Source: Solicoccozyma terricola (lineage: Eukaryota; Basidiomycota; Tremellomycetes; Filobasidiales; Piskurozymaceae). Taken from it: DNA of 47,924 bases. The first letter of the stretch is position 1, and each line of letters begins with the position of its first letter. Of the stretch, positions 11,416 through 21,480 are shown piece by piece. The stretch spans positions 247,178 to 295,101 of the forward strand of contig BCLD01000024.1 in assembly GCA_001600875.1 (NCBI GenBank). Direction: 5' to 3'. Position numbers and translations under genes: made by a program. Below the pieces are notes generated by a model that was not told the origin of the DNA, searched no databases, and worked only from the letters and a program-made list of their open reading frames with translations.

Positions 11416-13260
11416 ATGTCCCTCTGCCAAAACCTATCTCCGATCCGACGACGTGTCGCGGTGGTCGCAGCAAGCACCACCGCAGCTGTGGTGGCCTACT
11501 CCCTTCTGGATTCGCACCGCCGACCCATCCACAACGATTCAAGGCTTACCCCCGCCGAAGTACAATTTCAAACCTCTTCTGCCTTCCCCACACCAAAGGG
11601 CTGGACAGGGCCCGTCTGGTCGATCAGGAACGACTACCCCACTATGTTGCCTAGGACCAGGTTGGATGCCCCTTGGCTTCACATTGATTTCATGAGTGAC
11701 CCGGAAAGGTATGCGCTGACTATCAAGGAGTACTGTTTTGATGGCAATAGACCGGTGGACTTTGTCGTTCAGGAGAACACGGTACGTAGGATACTTGGCG
11801 CCATACGTGAGGCCTCACCACGTAATTCTCTTTTTGCCTGACAGATCCGCGACTGGTATCATGCCGCCTGGTTGCACACATCCGCCAATGGTCGCGAGCC
11901 TCTTAAAGGACTGACATTCGAGAGGGCTATCCCTTCCTTGGAGTTTGCCAAGAATCAGACCAGTGCATTGCAGGATTGGGCCATTGGTTTCTACAATGCT
12001 GCCGGTGAGTTTTGACCTTGGCATAGTGTGAAACCCACCAGTTCAGTTTGCACCCACAGGTGCCTCGACATTCAGACAGGTCTGGAAGGACCCTAACAAT
12101 CCGAAATGGGATCAAAGCCTCAAATTTCCAGAGGGTTCTTGTACATTCAAGGCAGGCGACGGAAAGATGTCTTAAAAGGATACCTTGGTTCCTGACTTGA
12201 CATCTATCTTCAGCTCCTGCTCACCACTGCAACAGATGCAGAGGTTCCTACAATGCAGGGCTCCCCAGCCTGGCAAGCGGTAAAGCGATATGCTCGCCTT
12301 TCACTGCCTAGTCCAAGCGCTCTGACGTTGGGCAATCGTAGGTCATCGCACAACAGCCGGATCCAGCCCACGCTCCGCAGTCGGGCCAATTCCGCAATAA
12401 CTTTGCCAGCCAAGTTCGTTTGATACAGATGGACTGGGCTGTTCGAGACGAGCGGTCCCCAACAGGATGGGTCTTCGGGACGTTTATGTACAATGGTGAT
12501 ATGGTGGACAGAGATGTGAGTGATGAAGGCCCTTGCCCTGGCTTGGAGGTGCACACTGAACCCCAGATGCAGCCTTGGGACCGACTCACGCCAGTTGGCA
12601 TCCAATGGGGCAACGATCCACAACTGACTCAGAAGGCTTTCGAGAGTGGCGATTATCATCACCGGGAGAGCTGGATCAACCCCGTGGCTAACAATCTCCG
12701 CGAGTCCTTGGGTGGAAAGCGCCCCTTCTGGGGCTGGAACGGAAGACTGAACGGACCAGGTGACGGCAATTGCGTTACTGGATTGCGGACTGGGCCCTAA
12801 CGATTGCACTGCCTCAGCCGACAACTTCGTATCGGCCTGTGTATCATGTCATTCGGTTGCTCAACGAAACGGGAAGTCTGGCCTGACTTCCTGTGACAAG
12901 CTTGTCCTCAAAAACGGAAAATGGGTCCCCATGAACTGGTACCCAGACAACAAGATAAAGACCAAGCTGGTTCCCGTACCGGACTCGCAGATAATGAGGT
13001 GGTGGGTGTTCAGTACATTGTCAACACAACCAAGCACACTGACGTCCTTCATCATGCACAGGTTCAGAAACATTCCCGCCGGAGAGCCATTCGACCAAGG
13101 AGCCGTCTCCGCAGACTACTCGCTGCAGCTGATGATTGGCTGGGAAAACTATCACGAATGGCTCAACGTGCACAAGCACCCCGGGCGTCGCGTCCGGCCG
13201 CCAATGGTGAAGGAGGAGCCGGTCGCCCTCCGTACTGGACCGCTCATCGAGTATGAGTAG
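11416..13260 (+). CDS. Membrane-anchored protein with CxxCH c-heme-type motif
   Basis: Eight exons join in frame: 11416-11781, 11845-12004, 12060-12151, 12214-12279, 12342-12515, 12567-12759, 12818-13001 and 13062-13260, giving 477 residues. The N-terminus has SPIRRR followed by a hydrophobic stretch (about residues 14-30), fitting a signal anchor or a mitochondrial leader. C358-V-S-C361-H362 is a c-type heme attachment motif. It lies between GWNGRLNGPADN and a region ending MRWFRNIPAGEPFD, in an arrangement I associate with large single-CxxCH bacterial and fungal proteins. Redox function is an inference; no distal Met ligand can be assigned confidently. Intron 3 uses a GC donor. The fifth intron (12516-12566, 51 bp) keeps frame, so retention would add 17 residues. 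The start is supported by the paralogous exon at 14033-14215. A gene-wide alternative function cannot be excluded. Confidence 0.8.
12152..12213 (+). other. GC-AG intron
   Basis: Joining TTCAAG to CTCCTGCTC needs an intron starting GCAGGC and ending TTCAG. Reading through meets a TAA, and no GT donor gives the right phase. GC-AG introns are a known minor class spliced by the major spliceosome; a mutated GT donor in a failing gene is the alternative. Confidence 0.6.
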
Positions 13261-13406
13261 TTGATATTTTGACGAGGGACCAGGTGGTTTGGATTGATTC
13301 GACAACTATATGAGCACCTCAGAACAACTGACTATTGCTGCAGGAATTGTGCATGTATCAGGAACGAGAATGATGCGAATTACCAGTCGGCCACATAGAT
13401 TGGTTT

Positions 13407-13412
13407 AATAAA
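13407..13412 (+). terminator. AATAAA poly(A) signal
   Basis: A canonical AATAAA sits 147 bp after the stop of the CxxCH gene, with T-rich sequence after it. Fungal signals are loose, so this is suggestive only. Confidence 0.35.
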
Positions 13413-13571
13413 TATCTACTACCCCGCGTTTCAGGGCAAGCCATCCCCTCTTTCCAATCGAGATTCGTGGCTCCTTGTCCTTCCTGATTTCCTCTATCCA
13501 CCCTGCCCCGATCGCCTTCACCATCACTATGCCAAGCCACCACCTCACCCACTCCCATCTCATCCTTGTGG

Positions 13572-13870
13572 TGTACCGATTCACGATCGCTCATGATGTT
13601 CTTAAATTGGGAAGCCGCAGGGAGACGCTTTCGCCGACAGGTGCTTCTACCAAAGGTTCCGAGATCCGCCACCCCGGCGCCGTCCCTGGTTACGGTGACA
13701 GCCGTCAACCAGTGGGCCGACAGGCCGAATTTGAGGCGCAAAAGTGACCCCCCCGGTGGAGGGTTCCGTACATGTTTGTGGTTGTGTTGGAGTGGCAGCT
13801 GACGTTAGGAGCTGTCTCTTCCCCATCGGTCATGAACAACGCTTGTTCCTTCGTCCTACGCCTATAAAGG
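13572..13870 (+). repeat. Inverted copy of the toxin-like gene promoter
   Basis: This block matches, in inverted orientation, 26720-27000, the region just upstream of the toxin-like gene. It runs from CCGATTCACGATCG through TCATGATGTTCTTAAATTGG to the shared CGCCTATAAA box (13862-13868 here, 26727-26721 there). The match stops at the TATA box; past it the coding sequence is gone and an LTR-like fragment begins about 20 bp on. It looks like a promoter whose gene was lost. Confidence 0.8.
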
Positions 13871-13889
13871 TGTCGTGTGCTGATCCTAT

Positions 13890-14019
13890 CCAACTGATAC
13901 GAGGACTCCGAGGATTCGTAGCCCGGAGCATCGCAGATGGAGAATCGGTGGGCGAGATCCGCGGATCGGTGAGGATTCGGGCCTGAGATGGGTCGTATCC
14001 TTACAAGTACGTTCGTTAA
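13890..14019 (-). mobile_element. LTR-like fragment, TGTAAGGATACGAC family
   Basis: On the minus strand this begins TTGTAAGGATACGACC and matches 47810-47924 over its whole visible length (about 110 bp), including CCGATCCGCGGATCTCG and CCGATTCTCCATC. Related starts occur at 33812 and 28817. The TG start suggests a retrotransposon LTR. It interrupts both the promoter relic on one side and the truncated paralogue on the other. Confidence 0.65.
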
Positions 14020-14032
14020 TAACGGTCTGGCA

Positions 14033-14215
14033 TTAATGGGTCGGTAATGCCAAATGAGGTTCGAGCTGAGTCGACTCGGTCGAGAATCCCCTTGATTCGT
14101 TACACTGGGTGTGCAAGGGTCTGCGATGAGACTGTAGAACGGTGTAGGCCACGAAAGACCCTCCCACCAGCACGAGGCGTCGTTGGATTGGGGAAAGTTT
14201 CTGGTGAATTGACAT
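14033..14215 (-). pseudogene. Truncated first exon of a CxxCH-protein paralogue
   Basis: ATG at 14215-14213 opens MSIHQKLSPIQRR, a hydrophobic stretch, then LQSHRRPLHT. This matches MSLCQNLSPIRRR and LLDSHRRPIHN of the gene at 11416. A TATA run at 14280-14287 stands 72 bp upstream, as in the intact gene. After about 45 codons similarity ends, and a TAA at 14033 follows just before the LTR-like fragment. The remaining exons are absent, so this is a 5' relic in opposite orientation to the intact copy. Confidence 0.85.
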
Positions 14216-14279
14216 GAGTGGGAACTTGGGATGGACGAATGCGGCAGAAGAGTATGCTGAGAATCAATGGGTCAGCACA

Positions 14280-14287
14280 TATATATA
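14280..14287 (-). promoter_or_regulatory. TATA box of the truncated paralogue
   Basis: TATATATA, 72 bp before the ATG at 14215, mirrors the spacing in the intact gene. Confidence 0.5.
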
Positions 14288-14727
14288 GTCTAAAACAAGA
14301 GAAGGTCTGGAAGTAGAGAAGCAGATCATGTACAGGTGCTCATTATGATAGATACATCTTTTTTCAGGTAACGTGGGATTCTTCAGTTGATCATCTTCGA
14401 GACCCATTACGCGGCTGTATGATAATCCTGTGGCCAGCAAGACATACCACCGTTCCAGCGCAGTCGCCACTGCGGAATGTAACAGCGCTCGGAGCCGTTC
14501 CTGACGCTCAAGGAAAGGTCGCCACCGCGCTTTGTAACAATCAGCATGTGACTGCCCAACCGCCACATAGTTGGCCGTTCCGTTACCCACTTGGAAAGCC
14601 GTTCGATGCCAAGTGGAACGAAGGGCCAAACGGGTTCCTCACGAAGAAAGAGGATACAACTTGTCGAATGTTTGGATCCACTTCCCCGAGTTTCCTGGAA
14701 CATTGTTTAGAATGAATAGAAATAGAA

Positions 14728-14885
14728 ACCACAGTGGACTTGCCGTGACGTCGCGAGACAAAAGGACATTCTTCCCGGCAAAGCTTATTGGAAGCTGGCG
14801 TCAACAGGAAGCATATGACATTCAGCGGTTGCTTGCGGTTGAGGACCGACCAATATTCCGAGTCAAAAGTCTTGGCAAATCGTCC
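14728..14885 (+). repeat. Dispersed repeat, copy 1
   Basis: It matches 41340-41505 in the same orientation: shared GCCGTGACGTCG, GGAAGCTGGCG, CAGGAAGCATATGACA, GACCAATATTCCG and AGTCTTGGCAAATCG, with scattered differences and small indels. The element type is not recognised. Confidence 0.8.
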
Positions 14886-15086
14886 AGGGGAGGCCGAACT
14901 CGAGGTATACTGAGATATGGGGTGGAAGGGGGATGCAGAATGGTTTTGCCATCTGGGAAAGGTGATATCTGGGCTGAAGCAGTCCCAAAAGGTTACCACT
15001 CGTTCACTGTTAATACGGCTTGCTACCCTTGAATTGCAGAACCTTTGGTTAAGAATGCACCCTCTAGCAGTCGCTCCTCGATCCGC

Positions 15087-15402
15087 CTTGCTGATTTCTC
15101 CTGCTTGGCATGCGTGATCAGCTGCCATCGATATCCAATGGAAACAGCTTTGACAGCATCCTCCCTGTTAGGACACAAGACCGAAGTGACAGAAAAGATG
15201 ATTGGAGCGCTGGATCACCTGTCGATCGCGAGACAAGTTTGATATCTTGCTGATTTCTCCTGCTTGGCATGCGTGATCAGCTGCCATCGATATCCAATGG
15301 AAACGGCTTGAAAGCATCCTCCCTGTTAGGACACAAGACCGGAGTGACAGAAAAGATGATTGGAGCTGGATCACCTGTCGATCGCGAGACAAGTTTGGTA
15401 TG
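15087..15402 (+). repeat. Tandem duplication, about 163-bp unit, two copies
   Basis: The stretch from TTGCTGATTTCTCCTGCTTG to CGCGAGACAAGTTTG occurs twice, back to back (15087-15240 and 15248-15398), differing by a few bases and 1-2 bp indels. A single-event duplication; no gene is evident. Confidence 0.9.
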
Positions 15403-15845
15403 ACACGGATGATAATGACAAACGGTAGCATCGGTAGCGACGCTACCGAGGGTGAAGCTCGAACCTAGACTCAACGCTCCAGTCCTACGCAGAGTTTCAG
15501 GTACATTTGAAAGAAGCGATACTACTGTAACCGCCATGGTCAAGTGATCCAGCTCCTCGTTGAAGTGATATAAAAAGGAGGCATGGGGAAGAGTGGTCGT
15601 GGCAGCGACTAATCGGTGTCCACCCTTTGCCTAGCTATCGCATCGTGAGATTGGCAAGAGGCGAGCCTCTTTGTCTGTGCTCGAGGTTCCACGCTGACGA
15701 CAGATTCCTTTCGCAGCGCACTCAGCTATCCACGCAAACACAGCTCTCATCAGCCCCGAGCTCAAGCCTGACACATCCGTTCGTCGACCACCTCATACGT
15801 TTGCAGACGACTGCTGACGCCTGTGGCTGCCCAGACAGATTCACC

Positions 15846-17599
15846 ATGTCCCCTCACGCCACCTGCACAACCCCCTGCCTCGTCTCGCCGCACCCTAACC
15901 TCCTCGCCCGCGAGAGCTCCACCGACGCCGCCTCTGCGCCCGCGAGGATCGCCTCCCTCTTCAAGGCTAGTCGACCCACCAATCCTGCTCACGGGTTGTT
16001 CGGCTTGAACGACGCCGTCATCAAGCCAAAGAGCGCCTTCCCCGAGGGCACAGCACCCGAAAGGATCGAGCGCGCTGCCTTGGAGAGGCAGCCTCTACGT
16101 GGCGAGCTTCGGTGAGTCTTCCTGCGTGGTGTTCTTCCCAGCCTTTGACGCTGGCGATAGACTACCCACAACTGACACGTTGCGCTTCATCTGCTGCCTG
16201 TCATCAGATGCTTGGTCATCCTCGCCGACTTCTCGGACAAGCCCATGAAGCCCGGCGCTGCCGAGAAGTTCAAGGCGCTCTTCTTCGACTCCACTCCCGG
16301 AGCGAACAGTGCGACAGAGTTCTACAGAGCGGTCAGCCACGGGAAGGTGTCGCTCGCCGGAGACGTCGTTGGGCCCGTCAGGCTCCCTAAGACGCTCAAG
16401 ACGTACGCTGGAGGCAACTTTGGCTTCAATGACCAAGGGCAGAATCTTCAGACTTTGGCCCAAGACGCGCTGGTTCTGATCAAGGACCAGATCGACTTCG
16501 GACCGCTCGACAACGACGGCAACGGTCAGGCCGACGCGGTGATCATCGTTCATGCTGGGCAAGGTGCCGAGCAGAATGGTGACAAGAACTCGATCTGGAG
16601 CGCGAAATGGGTGTTGCCCACCACGATGAAGGTCAAGAACAGTCACGTCTACGCCTTCTTGACCGTCCCCGAAGATGCCGAGCTTGGAGTGTGTGTGCAC
16701 GAGCTCGGTCATCTCCTCTTCGGTGAGTATCAACTCCGTCGTTCGCGCAGACCATACGAGAGTCGACACCGACTGACATTCGGGCTCATAGGTTGGCCCG
16801 ACCTCTACGACTACGATGAAGATGCTGGCGCGAGCGCTGGCCAAACAGGGAACTTCTGTCTGATGAGCGGCGGCTCGTGGGGAAAAGTACCCGGGGGCAA
16901 GCCCGGCTCCACGCCTTGTCATCCGAGCGCGTGGTGCAAGACTACGCAGTCTTGGGTCAGTCGGTATGCTCCTTCAGCAGGTAGGTCTACGCTGACGAGA
17001 GTGCTTGATACCCATTTAGGTCAAGATCGAGCAGCCCACGGCGAACGGACATGCCTCGCTCGAGGACGTCAAGGCCAAGTCCGCTACCGTGTACAAACTG
17101 TGGACCAGCGGTAAATCCGGTTCTCCCGAGTACTTCCTCGTGGAGAATCGCGAGAAGGCCGGCTACGACACTTCGTTGCCAGCAGGAGGGCTCATGGGTA
17201 AGCTCTGACCGGCAAGATCACCTCTGGAGGCGCGTTGCTTACCCTCTCCGATGCCCCGTAGTCTGGCACATCGACGACACGATCATGTCCAACGACGATC
17301 AACTCCACCCGCACGTTGCTCTGGAGCAGGCTGATGGCTTGGGCCAGTTGGGACTCTTTGAGGGCAAGCGTGGTGACGAAGGCGACGTCTACCCCGGTAG
17401 CACGCAGAACCACACGTTCGATCTCAAGTCCAACCCGAACTCCAAGTCTTACGCCCAGAAGGACACCGGCGTCGCCATCACGAACATCTCGCAGGCCGGA
17501 CCGGTCATGACCTTTGACTACAAGGTCACTACGTCCTCGTCCTCGAATCTCGGGCACGTTGCTCAGAAGGTCCTTGAGGCCGACGGCTCCGCCGTTTGA
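15846..17599 (+). CDS. M6-type (immune inhibitor A-like) zinc metalloprotease
   Basis: Five exons join in frame: 15846-16111, 16208-16722, 16792-16955, 17020-17197 and 17262-17599, giving 486 residues. The zinc site is HELGHLLFGWPD (H253, E254, H257, with D264 as likely third ligand), the HExxHxxGxxD form of peptidase family M6. CLVILADFSDKP (from about residue 90) is the typical opening of the catalytic domain. NFCLMSGGSW matches the Met-turn-like segment of this family, and VWHIDD matches the VWHID block near its end. No signal peptide is visible after the chosen ATG, which is odd for a family usually secreted. An in-frame ATG at 15627 would add 73 poor-looking residues. M6 enzymes are chiefly bacterial; the introns suggest long residence in the fungus. 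It is the only gene in about 5 kb. Confidence 0.85.
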
Positions 17600-18460
17600 G
17601 CGAGTCAAAGTTTATCAGCTTCGCGAGCAGACCAAGGTCATGACGGACGCTCGGATGAGACGGCGGTGGATAGGAGACGGGAGAGGCGCTTTGGATTCTA
17701 TTCTATTGTAGCGAACGGTTGAGGACGTGCTTCGATGATTATGTACGGACGTGGTAATCTGCCCGTGTGGGCGAACCAGGGGCGGTGCGCATTGCCAGGC
17801 CTCAAAGATGACATGCCTCCCCGGCACTCGTCAACTTCTGCTACTGCGCGCCGATCCAGTGGGCGGAGTTGCTCAACTCGGCGTACCATAGGCGCCAAAG
17901 ATGGATTGAAGGCAGCTGAAAGCTGCGGACAATGCTGGGTACAGGGTGTCTCCATGTTGTTCGACAAAGGTTGTAGCCAGGTAAAAGTATTGGATATGGG
18001 TGCTTCTTCTATACAACGACAATCTCTAGCTCGCTTACCCTGACCATATAAAGCAGGAGCGGCTTTAGAACAATAGAGAAATCGGTTACCCTTCTGCCTA
18101 AGTCGACAATAGTGTTCTTGACCTATAACAATGGAATGCACTGGAATCCATTGCATCCCTGTCTCACTTCCGATCCAGATCTCCTGGTTCAAGGGGAGAC
18201 TAAAGGACTTTTCGGAAAAACTCAAGAGTACCCGAGAGCCTCAGGAGCTCTTCCCCTCCTGGGCAGCCTCTTTGATGACTGGATTGATACCAACGCCCCA
18301 TCCGATCCCTTGGTATAGGGATAGATCTGAAACTAACTTGCGTGAGTTCCCGAAATATAGTCATAGCAGTCCTCTTCGGATTAAGCCTTTTAGTTCTAAC
18401 TCGTAAAGCGAGTAGTCCGAAAGTCGCTAAGTCTACGAAGAACGACCAGCACCTAACAGA
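17600..18460. other. Intergenic region
   Basis: No gene found. 18360-18465 is an inverted relative of 33740-33815: both contain GTGCTGGTC, TTCTTCGTAGACTTAGCG and ACTAAAAGGCTTAA in opposite orientation. Confidence 0.5.
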
Positions 18461-18466
18461 CATGTT

Positions 18467-18745
18467 CAAGGCATTCCTAGCTGGACATTTACTCCTAGCA
18501 TCCTTGCAATACATTCCGGGCCAACCTTTTACTCTTTGCTCCAGTCTTGGGGAGATGTACAAGCCATTCCTGTCTGGAAATTAGCTCCTAGCACCCTTGC
18601 AATATATTCCGGGCCAACATTTGAATCCGGGCTTGGGGGGTATCATGATCCTCCTGGCTTGAAAACATTTTCAAGCCATTCCTAGCTGGACATTTGATCC
18701 TAGCATCCTTGCAATACATTCTGGGCCAATGTTTTACTCCTGCTG
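18467..18745 (+). repeat. Tandem repeat related to the window start
   Basis: Three imperfect units of about 95-110 bp start at 18467, 18558 and 18671. Each has GCCATTCCTAGCTGGA, CTCCTAGCA, CCTTGCAATACATTC and GGGCCAA. Wording such as ATTCCTAGCTG and ACTCCTAGCA also occurs at 205-235, so it is the same repeat family. Confidence 0.8.
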
Positions 18746-20850
18746 CAAGGATACTGCCGGACTCAACTCACGGACATGTAACCATCCACACGATAAACTC
18801 CATCAATCCTTCACACCTACATTGTCACGATGTTCCTGCATCTGTCTGAAATAGATATCAGGTATTCGGCCTGGATCAGGGGCGTTTCTTCATTGCCATT
18901 GCTGTCTGTTGTTTTTCTTGCCATCCATCATTCTCCCATTCACATCACCGGCATCATCGCTGCTGACTTTTTGCGCTCCTCTCTCGCTCTCTTCACCCAC
19001 CCGCCGTCGAGTTCGCCCCCCTTCTTCTCTCCGTCGCTTTCTTTTGCTCTCTTTCTTCCTCTGCTCTCTAGCTTCGACGCCCCCACCCGCTCAACGACCC
19101 ATCCTAGTCTCTTGCTGTGTGCTCGTTTTGTAGTTGTTTCTTGTCGTTGTTTTTGTAGTTTCCGCAGGCGGCTCGTTGTTTGCTCCGGGTTCCCGGCACG
19201 GTTTCCCCGACATGTCCTTGGAGTTTTGGCCCAGCCCACCCGGAGCTCGTTCTGTCGTGCGTGGTCCATGCCTATGCCATCACACGCACCCTTGGAGAGA
19301 AGAAGAAGATGAAGGAGAGGAAGAGCAATGAACGAGGCTTTTTTTTTGGGTAGTGAGACGGCCCATCATGATCACCAAAGCTGAATTTCCTCTGACAAAA
19401 CTCACCACCGAGTGAAGGTCTTCACACCCATCTACCCAGTACACAAATCTACCCTTATGGGATATGCACAAACATGATGGTTGGAACATATCCTGCTTTT
19501 GCACATCAACCGGACTGAACTGCTTCTCAACCGCATCTGATCCGCACCTCAACCGCACCTTGAGCCGATAGTTGCAGCTGCTATTGGTCCCTACGTCAAA
19601 CGTTGCATTGCTAGTGTCTCCACGGCCTATTTAATACCTTTAGACTGCATCAGAGCCAGGGCCTTAGTAGCGGCAACTTGGGCGACGATCGCGTCTTGAC
19701 AGGATAGACGAAGTCACATGACTTTCTATCCGATATCACTCAACTAAATCCTGAATCCAGTCGAGTTGGTCAAGTAAAGCCAGACGATGATGGTGCCAAG
19801 GAGACTGATACCGTCATTAGAAAGGCGGGGTTTGTTGGCATTGGTTGGCGCAACACGGGCGATGATGAAGTAGTATCGAGGGTGAGACCAGTGAAAAGTT
19901 GCATTCCAAAGAACAGTGTAACGATTCTGTGAGATAACCAATTCCAATTGGCAGATTCGACCAGGAAGACATGGCTTGAAGTCACAAAGCAATACAACCT
20001 TGAAGTCGCCGATAGAAAGCATTCATCACAGAGCATCGAAGGCGTGGAAACGGCGATGATCGACAAACCACAAAATCGGACAATTTCTCGCCTGAACGTC
20101 CTCCGGCTTTGCTGTGCATGTATCACTCTGCGCTTGTCTGTCACGCCGACCTTGAGACGCGATCGTGAGCTGTGGGTCGCGGCCACCGACATTGACTGTC
20201 TTGTCGCCATCGGAATGGTGTGAAATTGGGAACAAAGATTGGGTGGCATCCCCAATCCCTCATGTCGTCCGCCGTTCACCCCAGCGCTACACGGACGACG
20301 CATCACATGCTCCCACTCCGGCCCGTCTCATATTCTTCCACGGTCACGTCCCTCTGCAATCCCCAACTGGGATGTACTCCATACCCATATCCATGCGCAT
20401 TCCCATTCCCATTCGTACCCTCTACATGTTGCACGCCGCCAGCAGGTGCGTCAGACACGCTATTGCCTGTCATGAAGACCTTGACTACTGCGAAAGCCAT
20501 TGCAGCTCGCAAGTTTCGAGGGGAGCGGCACGGGATGGGAAGAGGAGGGACAGCCTTGATGTCACTGAAGCAGGGATGTCGATAGTGTTCGTCTTCCACA
20601 GCTCCGTCTTCCACAGCTCCCTCTGGCACATCGATCTCCCCCATCTGAACACCATGAGGACTGTTTACAAGAATTAAAAATCGACATGATCGCACGAATT
20701 ATGATGGGATAGGGAAACTGACGCTGTCCGTCTACTGTCATGGTAAGAAGATGTATCAGAATGGATGGATTACCACGGTAAATGGTGAATTTGATGGGTA
20801 TTGAGGTTTGCGTGAACGAAGCCTCACTCCAATATTGTGCATGAGCACGG
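18746..20850. other. Region without confident gene
   Basis: 18960-19100 is pyrimidine-rich, which creates long serine/leucine/proline frames without ATG logic. A minus frame at 20303-20690 ends in a Gly/His-rich tail and could be an exon, but it has no ATG-based gene model. Confidence 0.4.
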
Positions 20851-20859
20851 GTGACGGCA

Positions 20860-21480
20860 ATGGAAGGCAGATCGCGCCCAAGTACGAGTACGGTCACCGT
20901 CAAGCTGTGGGGACCCTCGACTGCGGCGATCATGCTCGGTGTATTCTGCTCAATTCTCGGAGCCTTTGCATTCGTGACATATTGCGGCAGCGGACCTCTT
21001 GCCCAAGCGAAGCATCCCCATGTCGAACCTCAGCGGTAGGGTGATCAACGTTTGCGAATATCGGTGCGCTCATCAGTGCCATTGGTGGGCGGTTGTGCTG
21101 TTCTTTTTGGACATGTCTCGACTGGGATTGCTCGGCAAAGGGTATGAGGTAAAGCTAGAAGTCAATCCGGACATGCTGATGATGAATGGCGCATCATGGC
21201 GATGGGAAGCCGCTTCTAAACTTTGAGTGCGACGCTGGCCTACGAACTGGTAGCTTTCACTTGGATGGCGTTTGTCATCACAGGGCCCATGTTCGCTGGG
21301 ATTGGGCTACCCACTTTGAGCACTCGGAACTTGGCGGTTCCAGTGCAGGTACGATTTCGCTACGTGGGTCTTACTGAGGTGCAGGGAGTCGTATCCTGCC
21401 TGGAGACGAGAACCATCCTTAGCTGCTTGTCCGCCTACCGATACGGGGATGTGGCAACCCACCTTCTACACCGGATATGG
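20860..21480 (+). CDS. Possible split gene for a small membrane protein (uncertain)
   Basis: ATG 20860 opens a frame whose residues 19-44 are hydrophobic (TAAIMLGVFCSILGAF). Two more hydrophobic pieces follow in other frames: CHWWAVVLFFLDM at 21077-21115 and YELVAFTWMAFVITGP at 21239-21286. Between the first two lies GTAGGG...CATCAG (21036-21076), an intron-like block, but its phase does not join the frames cleanly. It is therefore either a multi-exon membrane protein that I cannot resolve or a decayed one. No family recognised. Confidence 0.25.

Noticed and set aside
11402..11695. Alternative start at 11402 for the CxxCH gene
   Set aside because: The other frame is proline-rich without homology, while the ATG at 11416 is matched by the paralogous exon at 14215; kept only as an overlapping upstream ORF.
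16095..16922. 275-codon minus-strand frame opposite the M6 gene
   Set aside because: Shadow of exons 2-3; it crosses two well-supported introns and has no family features.
18830..19312. 160-codon Ser/Leu/Pro-rich frame
   Set aside because: It comes from a pyrimidine-rich stretch; no domain, and codon pattern unlike neighbouring genes.
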